Origin: Amaranthus tricolor
Taxonomy: Eukaryota > Streptophyta > Magnoliopsida > Caryophyllales > Amaranthaceae
NCBI RefSeq assembly: GCF_026212465.1
Contig: NC_080057.1
Span: 23,323,647 to 23,387,646, forward strand
Length of the DNA stretch: 64,000 nt
Direction of reading: 5' to 3'
Below the pieces are notes generated by a model, which worked only from the letters and a program-made list of their open reading frames with translations, made no database searches and was not told where the DNA came from. Position 1 is the first letter of the stretch. Every line of letters begins with the position of its first letter. Made by a program: the position numbers and the translations under genes. Below are positions 11,301 through 23,460 of this stretch, piece by piece.

Positions 11301-12558
11301 AAACACTTGGATCAGGATCAGCTGTAATCTTTCCTTCAAGTTCAACAGTTACTTCTGATTGACATGGCCCAGAAAATAACACTTGTGCTACCACAAATGT
11401 TCCCGTGGGAATTACTACCTTTGATGGTCCTATGCTATTGCAAGCCTTTTGCCATGCTTGAATAAATGCCTACATTTTTGTATCAATCAAATATTCACAA
11501 ATAAATATAGCTTAGTTTATGAAAAATATAATTTTTTATAATTACATTGTCGGTTGAGCGAAGGAGAAATCTAATTGAAAATCAATCACATGACCCTATT
11601 CCGACAAATATTGGTTACTTTATGAAAATAAGTTTTTTTTATTACAAGGCAGGCTGAAAGCAGGGAAAACTAGGTGAAAATCGATCACATGACCCTATTC
11701 CGGCAAATATAGTTTATCATGAAAAACAAGTTTTTATTCATGACATTGTCAGCTGAGCGAAGGGGAAATCTAAGTGAAAATCGATTATATGACCCTATTC
11801 TGGCAAATATAGGTTATTTCATGAAAAATAAGTTTTTTTATTACAAGACGGGCTAAAAGAACGGAAAAACTAGGTGAAAATCGATCATGTGATCCTATTC
11901 CGGCAAATGTTAACAAAGCTATTGAACAATTGAATAACTTTTAAACCGATTATAATATAATCTTAATATTTGACTTTCTATTAAGTTAATCGATTAATTG
12001 TTGAGTATAATTTAAGTAAATGAGGATTATTGAGGTTTAATTATATTAAATTTTCCCAAATTTTATAATTTAAAATCATGATAAAGAAATTGAAACAAAC
12101 AAAGAACATGACATAACCTAATTTCCATAATTACTCAAGATTTACTCCTTTATTTGGACCAAATTATAAAGAAAACATCGACACATTACTAAGAGCAATA
12201 CGCAAGAATTATAGATTGGCCTAATGGTTAATTAAAAATCATCCCCTTCCCCTTTATAATAAAGAGTTTCAATTCTTACAATCTATAAAAAAAAAATAAT
12301 TTCCATTTTCTTTCTATATGTAGAGGATTCTTAACAATAATTAACAAAGGAAGAAAGGACAAGAGAGAACTTTACAAATGAATTGGCATTTTCACCATCT
12401 TCAGTGTATACAGGCTTTCCATTTCCCTTGGCATCAAATTTTGTGACATCAAAAATAGGTTGTTCAGCACCTTTGGCAGTTTGAAGATCATGTATAAAGA
12501 AAACCAACCCAAAAACAAAAAATAATTTTTTTCTTGTTAAATTATTACTGGAGCCCAT
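8383..12558 (-). CDS. Polygalacturonase-like protein, catalytic residues lost
   Basis: GH28-fold protein of 415 residues. Exons in reading order: 12376-12558, 11167-11469, 9897-10192, 8960-9179, 8383-8628 (stop TAA). All introns are GT-AG with phases 0, 0, 2, 0, as in the neighbour at 1-5378; the fourth exon is 220 bp in both. The start MGSSNNL was chosen because a hydrophobic signal peptide (KKLFFVFGLVFFIHDL) follows directly; an in-frame ATG 36 bp upstream adds a Lys-rich leader and seems less likely. GDD survives in SGDDCITVSG. The NTD site aligns with HSN, GHG reads GKG (VAGKGI) and RIK reads RIN (GARINARQ). The DNDC segment of exon 2 is also missing. No frameshift or stop is present, so this is a candidate pseudoenzyme rather than an obvious pseudogene. 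A secreted cell-wall location is inferred. Confidence 0.9.
8690..8845. mobile_element. Degenerate MITE remnant
   Basis: Intron 4 of the minus-strand polygalacturonase. Motifs such as AGTGACTTGTAAATGC and AACAAACACTTTCATAA resemble the hAT-like copies elsewhere in the window. Ends are not defined. Confidence 0.25.
10915..11090. mobile_element. Degenerate hAT-like MITE remnant
   Basis: Intron 2 of the minus-strand polygalacturonase. It contains TTACTAAACGTCTCCATAAC, GACTAGTCAAACCACC and CATTTGCCAAACAG in the same order and style as other copies. Boundaries are uncertain. Confidence 0.3.
11490..11915. repeat. About 100-bp tandem array, four units
   Basis: Intron 1 of the minus-strand polygalacturonase. 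The landmark TGACCCTATTC recurs at about 11591, 11690, 11790 and 11890 (last copy TGATCC), a period of 99-100 bp. Units alternate: the first and third carry ...GAGCGAAGG.GAAATCTAA, the second and fourth carry ...GGCTGAAA/GCTAAAA..AACTAGGTG. The higher-order period is therefore about 200 bp. Confidence 0.88.
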
Positions 12559-14774
12559 TTTTTTTTTTTGTTTTTTCTTATCACCAAATAACAAAAAGAT
12601 AAAAACAAATAGAAATAAGAAGCCAAATATTTACTAATTTTGAGATGTATAATTAAGATAGCCAACTAATAAATATTGATTTTCTACTCCGTTAATATTG
12701 ATTATTTTTGTATGCCCTTTTCTTTGTAATTACAACCATGAATTTGAATGTTGAGAGGATTTTTAGGAAATTTGATTTCTATATTTTGACAATATAAAAG
12801 CTTTAAATAGATTCCCTTAGAAAAGGTAAGGGCATTAAGTTTTCCTATTTTCTTAATCAAGAAAGTATTACAATTTTAGTAAAAAAAAAAATACCTATAA
12901 TTTTTAGGCTATCCCACTTGGCGTTATACAAGATTTGAAATTAATGGGATACATGAAATTGGAATTTTGGGAAGAAAGTAAATTTGAGAAAAAAAACCTA
13001 ATTATCAAGTAGTTTAATCCTAAATATCATAAAAGGTCAAAATTAATAGAAGTATTAAGTTGTGAACAATGTTGGATGATGATGATGGAATTAAAGTGCA
13101 ATGGAGAATAAAAAGTTGAATAAAAATTGACATATACTAATTATTTTGATTTAATTAAACAATTATGTTATGATGTTACTTGTTGCCATATTTTTGTACA
13201 CAAATTTTTGTATTTGGTCAAATAATGTTCACATGTGTTTTTATTTTTATTCTAGTAAGGCAGTGTACTCTTCAACTAATTATTTTGATCTCTGCTCGGA
13301 TAAGTATGGGTCTTACTCGAATGAACAACCTTTATCAAAATTTTAGTTTGAAGCAACAATGATATCAAAATTTTAATCCAATATGAAATCTCAAATTTAA
13401 TTTGAAGTAACAATAATATCCAAATTTTAATCGAAAATGAAATCGGCTATACAGCTAGCGTTTTGAGAGACCGTCTTTCGGAGAAATGTATTTCAAACCC
13501 CCATTATAGATTAATGTCTACTTACATTATCCTTTATACTTACTTACCGTATCTTTGATGTCTACTTCAATAACTTAAATGTCTACTTACATCATTCTAA
13601 ATGCCTACTTATAATATTTTAAAAAAATATATAATAGTCTAATCCAATTAGAGATAATCTCTCAAGAAAGACTCTCGTAAGAATTTGTGATCTACTAATA
13701 TACAACTAAGAAAAACAATTTGATAATCATTCATCCATATTTGTTGAACGGACAAGTGACACACATTGAATTCTTCATCAAGAGAGGAAAGAGGAAAGAA
13801 ATTATAATTCCATGTCCCCTCAAAAAAAAAAAAATTTAACTTCATGTAGTCTAATAAGAAATTTTATAGGAAACATGGAATAAGAACATTTAGCTTTCGT
13901 ATTTTTATTTGATTGGAAAATATAACTAAAATGCAGTTAATAGCATCATCAGTATGCAATTTTAAAGTAAATAATGTCAATATATTTATTTTTTAGTGTT
14001 AGTTATATACAACTGCTCATTCAACATAATCTCTATCAGCCAAATTCGTTTCCAAACCTGGGCAAGCACGTCATATATCAAAATATGTAACGTCATTTAA
14101 ACACAAATGCAAACACAAAACCCAACTCAATCTTAAATACTTAATCTTCAACCAAGTTAGACTTGCTTCATAAATGATAAGGTTTTAATCGACCCACTCA
14201 ATCTTAAATACAACCAATCTCAATTCGAAAAAAGTAATCGTGCACAATTTACTTCCTCCATTCGAATAAATCTGATAAATTTCCTACATGCATCATTTAT
14301 TATATTTATATCTAGCCATTTTATTGTATTCCTAAAACTTGCATCTTAGCCTACTCTTAGGTTAATTTCTACTTGCATATTTATCATATTTCCTCATCTC
14401 ATCTACAGAGTCTAATCATTTCACTTGCTCACTTCATATCCTTTTCAATCACTAGAATTGATCCTCTCTACCAAAAGAATAAAAAAAAACAAAACCATGA
14501 TTAACCAAATTCACAATTCGAAGGAATCATGTCCGGACATATCATATATGCACATATGAATATGGTTATAATAAAAACGATTTTAACATGTAAAGAAAGT
14601 AATACATTACCAAGTACTAAGGTTTTATCAAGTACCTCTATCTCAGTCACAAGATAAAAAGATCCACAAAACATATCAGCTGCAAAAATAGTACTATGTT
14701 GACAAAATAACAAGGTCTACGTAAAGTCGTAGACTAACCCTAAAACTTCCTTGTCAGTTTTGATCTCTGTCCCT
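12559..14774. other. Intergenic region upstream of polygalacturonase-like gene
   Basis: No gene was recognised. It should hold the promoter of the minus-strand polygalacturonase-like gene and the 3' flank of RPL19. A repeat-like segment at 13450-13680 contains several 'TGTCTACTTAC' style motifs, also seen in complement near 20930-21120. Confidence 0.6.
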
Positions 14775-16653
<1,879 letters not shown>

Positions 16654-16729
16654 TTTTGCCGGGTTTTCTTTCTCCTCTCCCTCTGTGTGTGACGGAGCTG
16701 CTAGAAAAAGGAGAAATCTGAAAGAAAAG

Positions 16730-16762
16730 CTTTTATACGATAGGTTTACAGAATTAGGGTTT
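16730..16762 (-). promoter_or_regulatory. RPL19 TATA box and telo-box
   Basis: On the minus strand TATAAAAG lies at 16730-16737, about 80 bp upstream of the start codon, and AAACCCTAA (telo-box) at 16754-16762. A telo-box near the start is a known hallmark of plant ribosomal-protein promoters. The TATA assignment is inference. Confidence 0.65.
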
Positions 16763-16798
16763 GGGGTACAGGTGCTATTTTTAGTTAGGTTATTCGGC

Positions 16799-16845
16799 TG
16801 GGCTGGGTTTAGTCAATGTTGTACTTTATCTTTTCCTTGGGCCCA
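16799..16845 (-). promoter_or_regulatory. Site II-like motifs upstream of RPL19
   Basis: TGGGCT at 16799-16804 (AGCCCA on the gene strand) and the palindrome TGGGCCCA at 16838-16845. TGGGC(C/T) elements bind TCP factors and often accompany a telo-box in ribosomal-protein promoters, as here. Confidence 0.55.
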
Positions 16846-16859
16846 AAGCTAGAACATTT

Positions 16860-19070
16860 CGTTGGGTACATATATAACATAACTTCTCATCATCATCATT
16901 ATACTCAGTATATCTCGCTTATAAAAAACTATGGTTAGGGTCTGGAAAAGGGAAGAAAAACGGAAGCTCATACCCATAGAGAAGAGTGCGGTCAAATAAT
17001 CCTTTGGCTTCAAAAGGGTCTTCAAAGAAAGAGAATCTTGCAACTACCCAGAAACCTACAACTTACAACCTATGTTAACCATGAATAGTAATCAAATAAC
17101 TAAAAATATACAATAAATAAAATACATACAAATAATAAAAGTAAAGATAAAAGTAAAGAAGGAGGTAAAGAGCGATAAGTAAAGACATTAAACAATAACA
17201 AACAGTGGCTAAGAGGGACGGATTTAGTCATCTAAGCTATTTATAAAAAAAAAATTAGGCCATTTATAAAAAATAAAAAAAATAAAAAAAAAAGCACAAA
17301 TTCTCATTTGAGACATTGTGGTGATAAAATTATCTTTATTGGATTGGTTCAATATTAATTTAATGTTTTAAAGTAATCACTTATAAATTTAAAGTGATCG
17401 CTTAGAATAATGGGCTAATGATATAGATTTGTTTCATGATGCATGAGACGATCTCATACAAGACGAGCTGGAAAAAAAATTTCAAAATTAGCAATTCGAA
17501 TAAGAATATTTAAAATAAGTGTCTACACATCGAAGCTTGTGGTTTGGTTTTGTTTGCTGTCATTAACAGTGAACAAACATATGGTCGTTTGCAAAAGTCA
17601 AAAATGTCATGGAGTCTTTTGTTTGTTGTTAGCGAACCAAAGAAGTTGTTAGTCAAATATGGTCAAACCTCTATTTGTTATTAGTTATTACTAACAGCGA
17701 ACAAAGGCTTGATCGTAAAAGGTCCTTTATTCGATGTTACTAACAACGAACAAAAAGCTCTTTGACATTTTTTATCGTTGTGACTGCTCTAACAAGTCGT
17801 TACTTAGTTCGTTGTTGCGAACTGCATACCGATTTCTATAATAACCGATCCGCCCCAAAGTCTCAATATATTCAAAAGTATTATCTTAAAACAAATGGTG
17901 ATTACAAGTTTAATTGAAATATAGAAGTATATCTCTGATTCCTTTATTTCTCAAAAATTTGTTTATAAAATATTTATATTTTAATGTAATTATTTGATGA
18001 TCTTTGATTTAGTGGTTTGATATAGTTTTTAATTTAATTAATTGATTTTTGTGGTTAGATGCCGAATATTGATATTGTTGAAGAGGAGTTTCAATGTGAT
18101 TAGAGGAGTTTCAATGTGATTGTAATTATGATGTTGACTGTGACAGGAATGGAGCAATTTTGATCCGTTTTATTGCTATGTTGCATGTCCGTAGATTTGT
18201 GATGAAGCAATTGCTTGTAGTTGTGTTTGGTGCATTGATATAGAGAGCACAAAATGGCAAAAAGATATCATTATGAAATTCGATGAAGAGAATGAAAAGC
18301 TTTAAAGCAAAGATGGCTTGCAAAAGCACTTAGATGAAATTTTTTACCATGTAAAAAAGCGAAAAAACAGGGAGGATCATAAAGTAAATTTAAAAAAGTA
18401 ATATCGTGTAGTCTATTTGATTTATTGACGAATAAAAAGTTTTGTAGTAGTTTTTATGTTATAAATGAATGTTGTAGCTTGAAACACTTTTTGAATGTTA
18501 ATGAAGTATTTGTGTCATACAATGGGGGATGCCCTACATAAGTCCATATTGGTACAATACGCACTTCGAAAAATGAGCTTTGACTTTGTCAAACATACGA
18601 GTAGTATATATGCCTTCCACACATGCGTCAGGGAACCTGAGCGCTCTGACAACATTGCATTAGTATTTAATAGGGTATGATGTAGGACATGCAACTTTTT
18701 ACGTCCAAACACAAGATAATCTTTTTAATATATAAGTATGATGTTTTTTAAGTTTTAAGTATATTTTTGTGTATTTTATATTTGAATCTTTAAAATAAAA
18801 GGTTTTAAGGTGATCCAAGACATTTGGGACCCAAAATAAATTGCGTGGTAAAATCTCCTGATACTTAAAGTTCGTCACCTTTTTTATTGTGTCGCCACTA
18901 CTTTTTTATTGAAATTACTAAAATGTCTTTAAATCTATTTTTAAATATAAAATCAACCATTATAGTTATTAAAATAAATTTTTTAATAATAATTAAATTA
19001 AAATAAAAAATATTAATTTGAAAAAAAGAAAAAAAAATTTAATCGGAAAATAAATCTAATCACACGTTTT
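16860..19070. other. Gene-free stretch with repeat debris
   Basis: No coding gene recognised. Segment 17320-17480 resembles part of the repeat at 20690-20890 (AAGTGATCG and 'ACAAGACGAG' motifs). Segment 17560-17840 holds degenerate repeats of 'TTACTAACAGCGAACAAA' like the interior of the element at 48519-48915. A 20-bp tandem duplication (GAGGAGTTTCAATGTGATT) lies near 18084-18121. Confidence 0.5.
17530..17840. repeat. Degenerate AACAGCGAACAAA repeats
   Basis: Variants of 'TAACAGTGAACAAA', 'TTAGCGAACCAAAG', 'CTAACAGCGAACAAAGG' and 'CTAACAACGAACAAA' recur about every 60 bp. The same style appears inside the inverted-repeat element at 48519-48915, so both probably belong to one family. Confidence 0.5.
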
Positions 19071-19884
19071 GTGTTGAAATTTGATACATGATTACTCTTT
19101 TGGCCAAAACTTTTGATAGGAAAATCACATTATTGCAATGTTTGCAGCATCAGATCCTAGACATCAAGATCTTTCCAATGATATATTATATACCCAATTC
19201 TGATAACTGAGCGAGAACTGATGATCGTTTAAAATTTGCATGTGTTGAAATTTGATATATGTTCAATCTTTTGGGCATAACTTCTTATAAAAAATTGTAT
19301 TAATGCAAGGTTTGCGGCACTAGAATCTAGATTTCAAGAGCTTTCCAACGACATATTATATGCCCAATTCTGACAGTCGAGCGAGAAATGACAACCGTTT
19401 AAAGTTTGCAGTGATTTTTAACATCAGTCGCGCGCAACCGGACTGCGGTGGAGTCGCGCGTTTTACGCGACCATACCGTGGTTCGGTCGCGCGTTTTACG
19501 CGACCATGCTGCGGTCTGGTCGCGCGCGACTAGATTTTTAAAATCTATGCAAACTTTAAATGATCGTCATTTCTCGCTCGATTGTCGAAATTGGGTATAT
19601 ATGTCGATGGAAAGCTCTCGAAGTCTAGTTTCTAATGACGCGAACCTTGCATTAATACAATATTCTTCAAAAAGTTATGCCCACAAGATTGAACATGTAT
19701 CAAATATCAGCACAAACAAACTTTAAATGATTGTCATTTCTCGCTTAGTTATCGGAATCGGGAATATAATATATCATGGGAAAGATCTTGAAATCTAGGT
19801 TCTAATGCCGCATACATTGCAATTATGTGATTTTTCTATTAAAAGTTATAGCCTAAAAAGTGAACATGTATCAAATTTCAACAC
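19071..19884. mobile_element. Foldback element with GC-rich core
   Basis: Two inverted arms, about 19071-19410 and 19548-19884, each starting or ending with GTGTTGAAATTTGATA or its complement. Each arm is itself two tandem units of about 170 bp; GTGTTGAAATTTGATA recurs at 19242. The arms enclose a GC-rich core of about 137 bp. No coding capacity is evident and no target duplication was found. The class is unknown: foldback, MITE or rearranged satellite are all possible. Confidence 0.75.
19453..19527. repeat. 33-bp GC-rich tandem hairpin units
   Basis: GTCGCGCG occurs at 19453, 19486 and 19519, exactly 33 bp apart. The first two units carry GTCGCGCGTTTTACGCGAC, which can fold on itself (GTCGCG pairs with CGCGAC around a 7-nt loop). 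The core is strikingly CpG-rich against the AT-rich surroundings. Confidence 0.88.
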
Positions 19885-20589
19885 AAGCATTTTTTTTAAA
19901 TTAACGATTGTTATTGATACTTAACTTATCATTTTGGTAATTATTTTCATTTGCCACAGTAATTCGATTTTTAGTTTTAGCTTGTTTTAGTTCAATGAGT
20001 ATTCGGAAAGAGTTTTTAGAGAGATATTAGAAATTGAAGGTTTGAAAAGTAATCAGAAACAATCTTGAAAATTAAATATATACAGAGTGTCGACAAAATA
20101 AAAAGAATTGTGAATTTTAATAATGCCCATAAATTTTGGTTCTTGGAAGTACAAGAGCTGCTTGGGGCGTCACTTGGCTACGCTAGATTTTGATGTTTAT
20201 TTTATTGACTTTTATTAACCTAATCTTCTGCAATAAAAAGCAGAATTTAAGAGTTTTGGGCATTGCATACATGTGACACTCTCAACTGCTTGTACGAGCC
20301 ACACAAAAAGTGACCCCCAAATTGTCAGCATGGGCGACATGATTTAATTGACCTCATAATTAGAAAATTTCGATAAAAATAATAATGTGAAATTGAAAAA
20401 ATTGATAAATATTGTAAAGACAAGTCAAAACGTTTGAGTTTCAAAATTGTCAAAGTATGAAATTATTTTCAACTTTATGTTTACAAATAAGAAATTTACG
20501 AATTATAATCCATCAATGTTCAATTAATCTTCAAACCAATTTTGAATAGAATCAAAAAATTAAAAGTGTAATATTCTAACACAAATTCT

Positions 20590-21130
20590 TATAAGGGACA
20601 GTCTATTTGAGAGACCATCTCTAATTGGGCTGATTGGATTGGCCCTAAAAGGAAAATAAAGAGTAAGTTTTCGGTATGCATTAAGAATACAACTCGTCTT
20701 GTATGAGACTGTCTCACCATGAGGTGAGCCCATATATTAGCCCATTTCTTTAATTGATTACTTTAAGATCGTAAGTGATCGTTTTAAAGTTATAAATAAT
20801 CACTTTATAACTAAAAAGTGGTTATTTTAAAATTATAATATGTGTGTACTGGGTCAGCCCAATAGAAATGGTCTCACTGTGAGACCATCTCATTTAATAA
20901 TTAGTGTTAAGAATATTGTAAATAGACATTTAGAATATTGTAAGTACTTAAGTATTTACTTGATGGAAATTAAGTATATTGTAAGTAGATATTAAAAATA
21001 TTACAAGTAGGCATTAAAGATATGGTAAGTAGACTAAGTTTCTCGTTAGACATTAAAAATATTATAAGTAGATATTTTAAATACTTTTTTCAATGAGCAT
21101 TAAGTATATTTTAAGTATGTATTATTTAAT
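20590..21130. repeat. Dispersed repeat with GAGACCATCTC ends and tandem tail
   Basis: Segment 20690-20890 is bounded by GAGACTGTCTCACC and GGTCTCACTGTGAGACC, weak inverted repeats, and contains TTAGCCCATTTCTTTAATTG. It is followed to 21130 by loosely repeated 'ATTAAGTATATTGTAAGTAG' units of about 27-30 bp. Related pieces are seen at 13480-13680 and 17320-17480. Confidence 0.5.
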
Positions 21131-22053
21131 TCCATAGGCGAATATTTTGGATGTGGTAATAATTTAGTATTAGTCCCAATAATTTGCGTCTAGTGATTTC
21201 TAGAACATGACAGATAAAAATGACAAACCGCGAAGGTTAACGTGTATGACGAAAACCACACGCTTTAAACCTGTGTGCGCGGATAAGGCTGAGATTTGTA
21301 AGGCATATTAGAAATGCCTTGAACCAAAAACTATGAGCGCACCTTGTTATTACGGCTCCTTTTTTTTCCACTAATTTATTTTACTTTACAAGAAAATATA
21401 TAATGGTATATTTGGCAATTTAAAATTTATTTTCAAATATTAAATTGGCTTAAATATTATGTTTGGCAAATTTTTAATTTAAAAATGTTAGAATTGGGTC
21501 AATTCCATAGAATTCCAACAATAATATAAAATGAGTCAAGTATCAAAATTTACAAATTTCATATATATAGGTGTCATTTACAATTCTTAAATTTAAATAC
21601 CAAATTAAAATTCCTTATTTTCAAATGAATTCTATATTTCCAGACACTACCTTAAAAAAATAGTTATATAAAGATTTGTTAGATTCTTGTGTATGAACTA
21701 TGAAGTAGAATTTTAGTATAATTGTTTTATTAATTTTTTATGATACCTTTTTTTAGAATTGCAAGATAATGGAAGAAATGGTTAATTGAAAACCAAATCA
21801 ATATTTTTAAAAAAGAGAAAGTGAATAGTGATAAATAATCTAATTTTCTAGCGAATTTTCATTTCCATTCACCTGAGTAAAGGTTTATACAACCCAAACT
21901 ATGTAGCATTATCCTATTTAGTTGCATCAGTATGGAAACTAAGCCCACCTTCTATGAAGGGTTTTCCAGTCTCACTCTTCACGTGCATTGAAGTCGGATA
22001 AAACGCTATATCAAAAAGCCATAATATGGCATAAAGAAACTATACATCAAGGC
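21130..22053. other. Gene-free stretch
   Basis: AT-rich sequence in which no gene, tRNA or clear element was recognised. A less AT-rich island at 21210-21350 (around GTGTGCGCGGATAAGG) stands out but matches nothing I know. Confidence 0.4.
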
Positions 22054-22650
22054 CTATACAAAACTAGTAGACAAAAGACTAGTCAAGATAACAGTAACTA
22101 TAGGTTTGAACCTGTAGCATCTTGAGACGCAGATCAACTTCTTCTTTAACCAGTAGTACGACAGAATGGGGGATTTGAACGTGATTTTCCCGAACAGCAA
22201 TGTCCTACTCTTCCAGATTGCATAAACAACGAATGTGTATATGGCGCTCATAATTTGCTGCTGCACTTTTTTAAGTTTGTACTTCCGAAAGTTCATACTT
22301 ACTATATGTTTGAACCTAACGCCCCTCCACTTCTCGATTTCATCTAGACATCTCTGACTAAAGGGGCATTCAAAATGCATGTGTTGGTTGCTTTCCTTTG
22401 TTTCGGCACACAGAGGGCATAAATCATTTGGAGTGACACCTATACAATGGAGTATGTACTTGCTTTTCAGTTTCTCCAAGGCCATGAGCTAACAACAAAA
22501 ACAGGCTCGTGGGATAGCTACTCTGTTCCAGACCAATACACTCCAGTTCGTCTTTGGTTGTAGCTGAAAGGTAGCCATATACACTTTTTGGATTGAATAG
22601 GAATCTTTGAACATCCATTGCCTCCATGTGTCTTTAATTTTACAAAGTTT
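22054..22650 (-). pseudogene. LINE-type reverse transcriptase remnant (zf-RVT)
   Basis: Minus-strand remnant of the C-terminal part of a plant non-LTR retroelement ORF. The frame from 22485 contains KYILHCIGVTPNDLCPLCAE followed by HMHFECPFSQRC, the zinc-binding reverse-transcriptase domain (CPLC ... H..FECP). Just upstream the same frame reads VWNRVAIPRACFCC, then an in-frame TAG where the family usually has Trp, then LMALEKL. Upstream homology is lost near 22650. No 5' catalytic part is present, so it is dead. Confidence 0.72.
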
Positions 22651-22934
22651 CCTTAGTGGCATTGATTGGGGCGTTATAAATAATCTAATTGAAACTAAAC
22701 TAAATATTATTTTAAATTTAAAAATAAATGACAGAAAAAATACTAACTTTACTATTCACATCCATGAACTGCAAAAAAACTACAAACTAATATCCCCTCA
22801 ATTATATTGTTCGCCGTTTATAATATTCCTAAGTAGAGAACAATTTAATTAAGGTTTTTAATACATATATAAGATTAAATTTATCTTGATGTATAATTTT
22901 TACTACATTATACATTTTATACTATCTTTATTTC

Positions 22935-23170
22935 ATTTTAAATGTCCGATTTGCTTTTTACACATTTATCAATATACTAATTAAATACTTAGTAGCGATA
23001 ATTGTATACAATTAAAAATTTTAAAAACCAGATATTAATAAAGCTTATGTTAAGGTGAAACAAATAATATCTCATTTAACTATATTTTAATACTTAGATT
23101 AATAATAATATACAAATTAAGAGTGACTGATGATTAACAATCCATAAGCAAATGAAACATTTGAAAGAAA
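22935..23170. mobile_element. Degenerate Stowaway-like MITE
   Basis: Left part TTTCATTTTAAATGTCCGAT and right part GCAAATGAAACATTTGAAAG are roughly complementary. The interior has ATTGTATACAATTAAAAATT as in sister copies. The terminal CTCCC has decayed. Confidence 0.4.
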
Positions 23171-23460
23171 TAGAGAAAATATAATTTTTTTAATATATAT
23201 TTAAAAATATTAAAACTTAAATTTTACTTTGAAAACTGTACAAAATAAATAAGAAAAAATCAAGAACAAAGTACATTCATCAATTAAAGTAGTTAATCTG
23301 ACTTTAATACATGCATTAAAAGCTAAAACACATGAGAAAAATTAAGTTTAAATTTTTCTCACTAAAAATAAAATGCATTAATAAAAATTTCAATAAAAAA
23401 TAAAAAAACAATAATCAAAATTTATACAAAGGCAAAATAACCCTCAATCCCAATATTCAT

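Noticed and set aside
12210..12290. Possible tRNA-like stretch (GGCCTAATGGTTAATTAA)
   Set aside because: No acceptor or T-arm pairing could be drawn; no tRNA gene was found in the window.
18060..18710. Possible small genes between RPL19 and the foldback
   Set aside because: Frames are short, interrupted by stops and resemble no family; only a short tandem duplication is evident.
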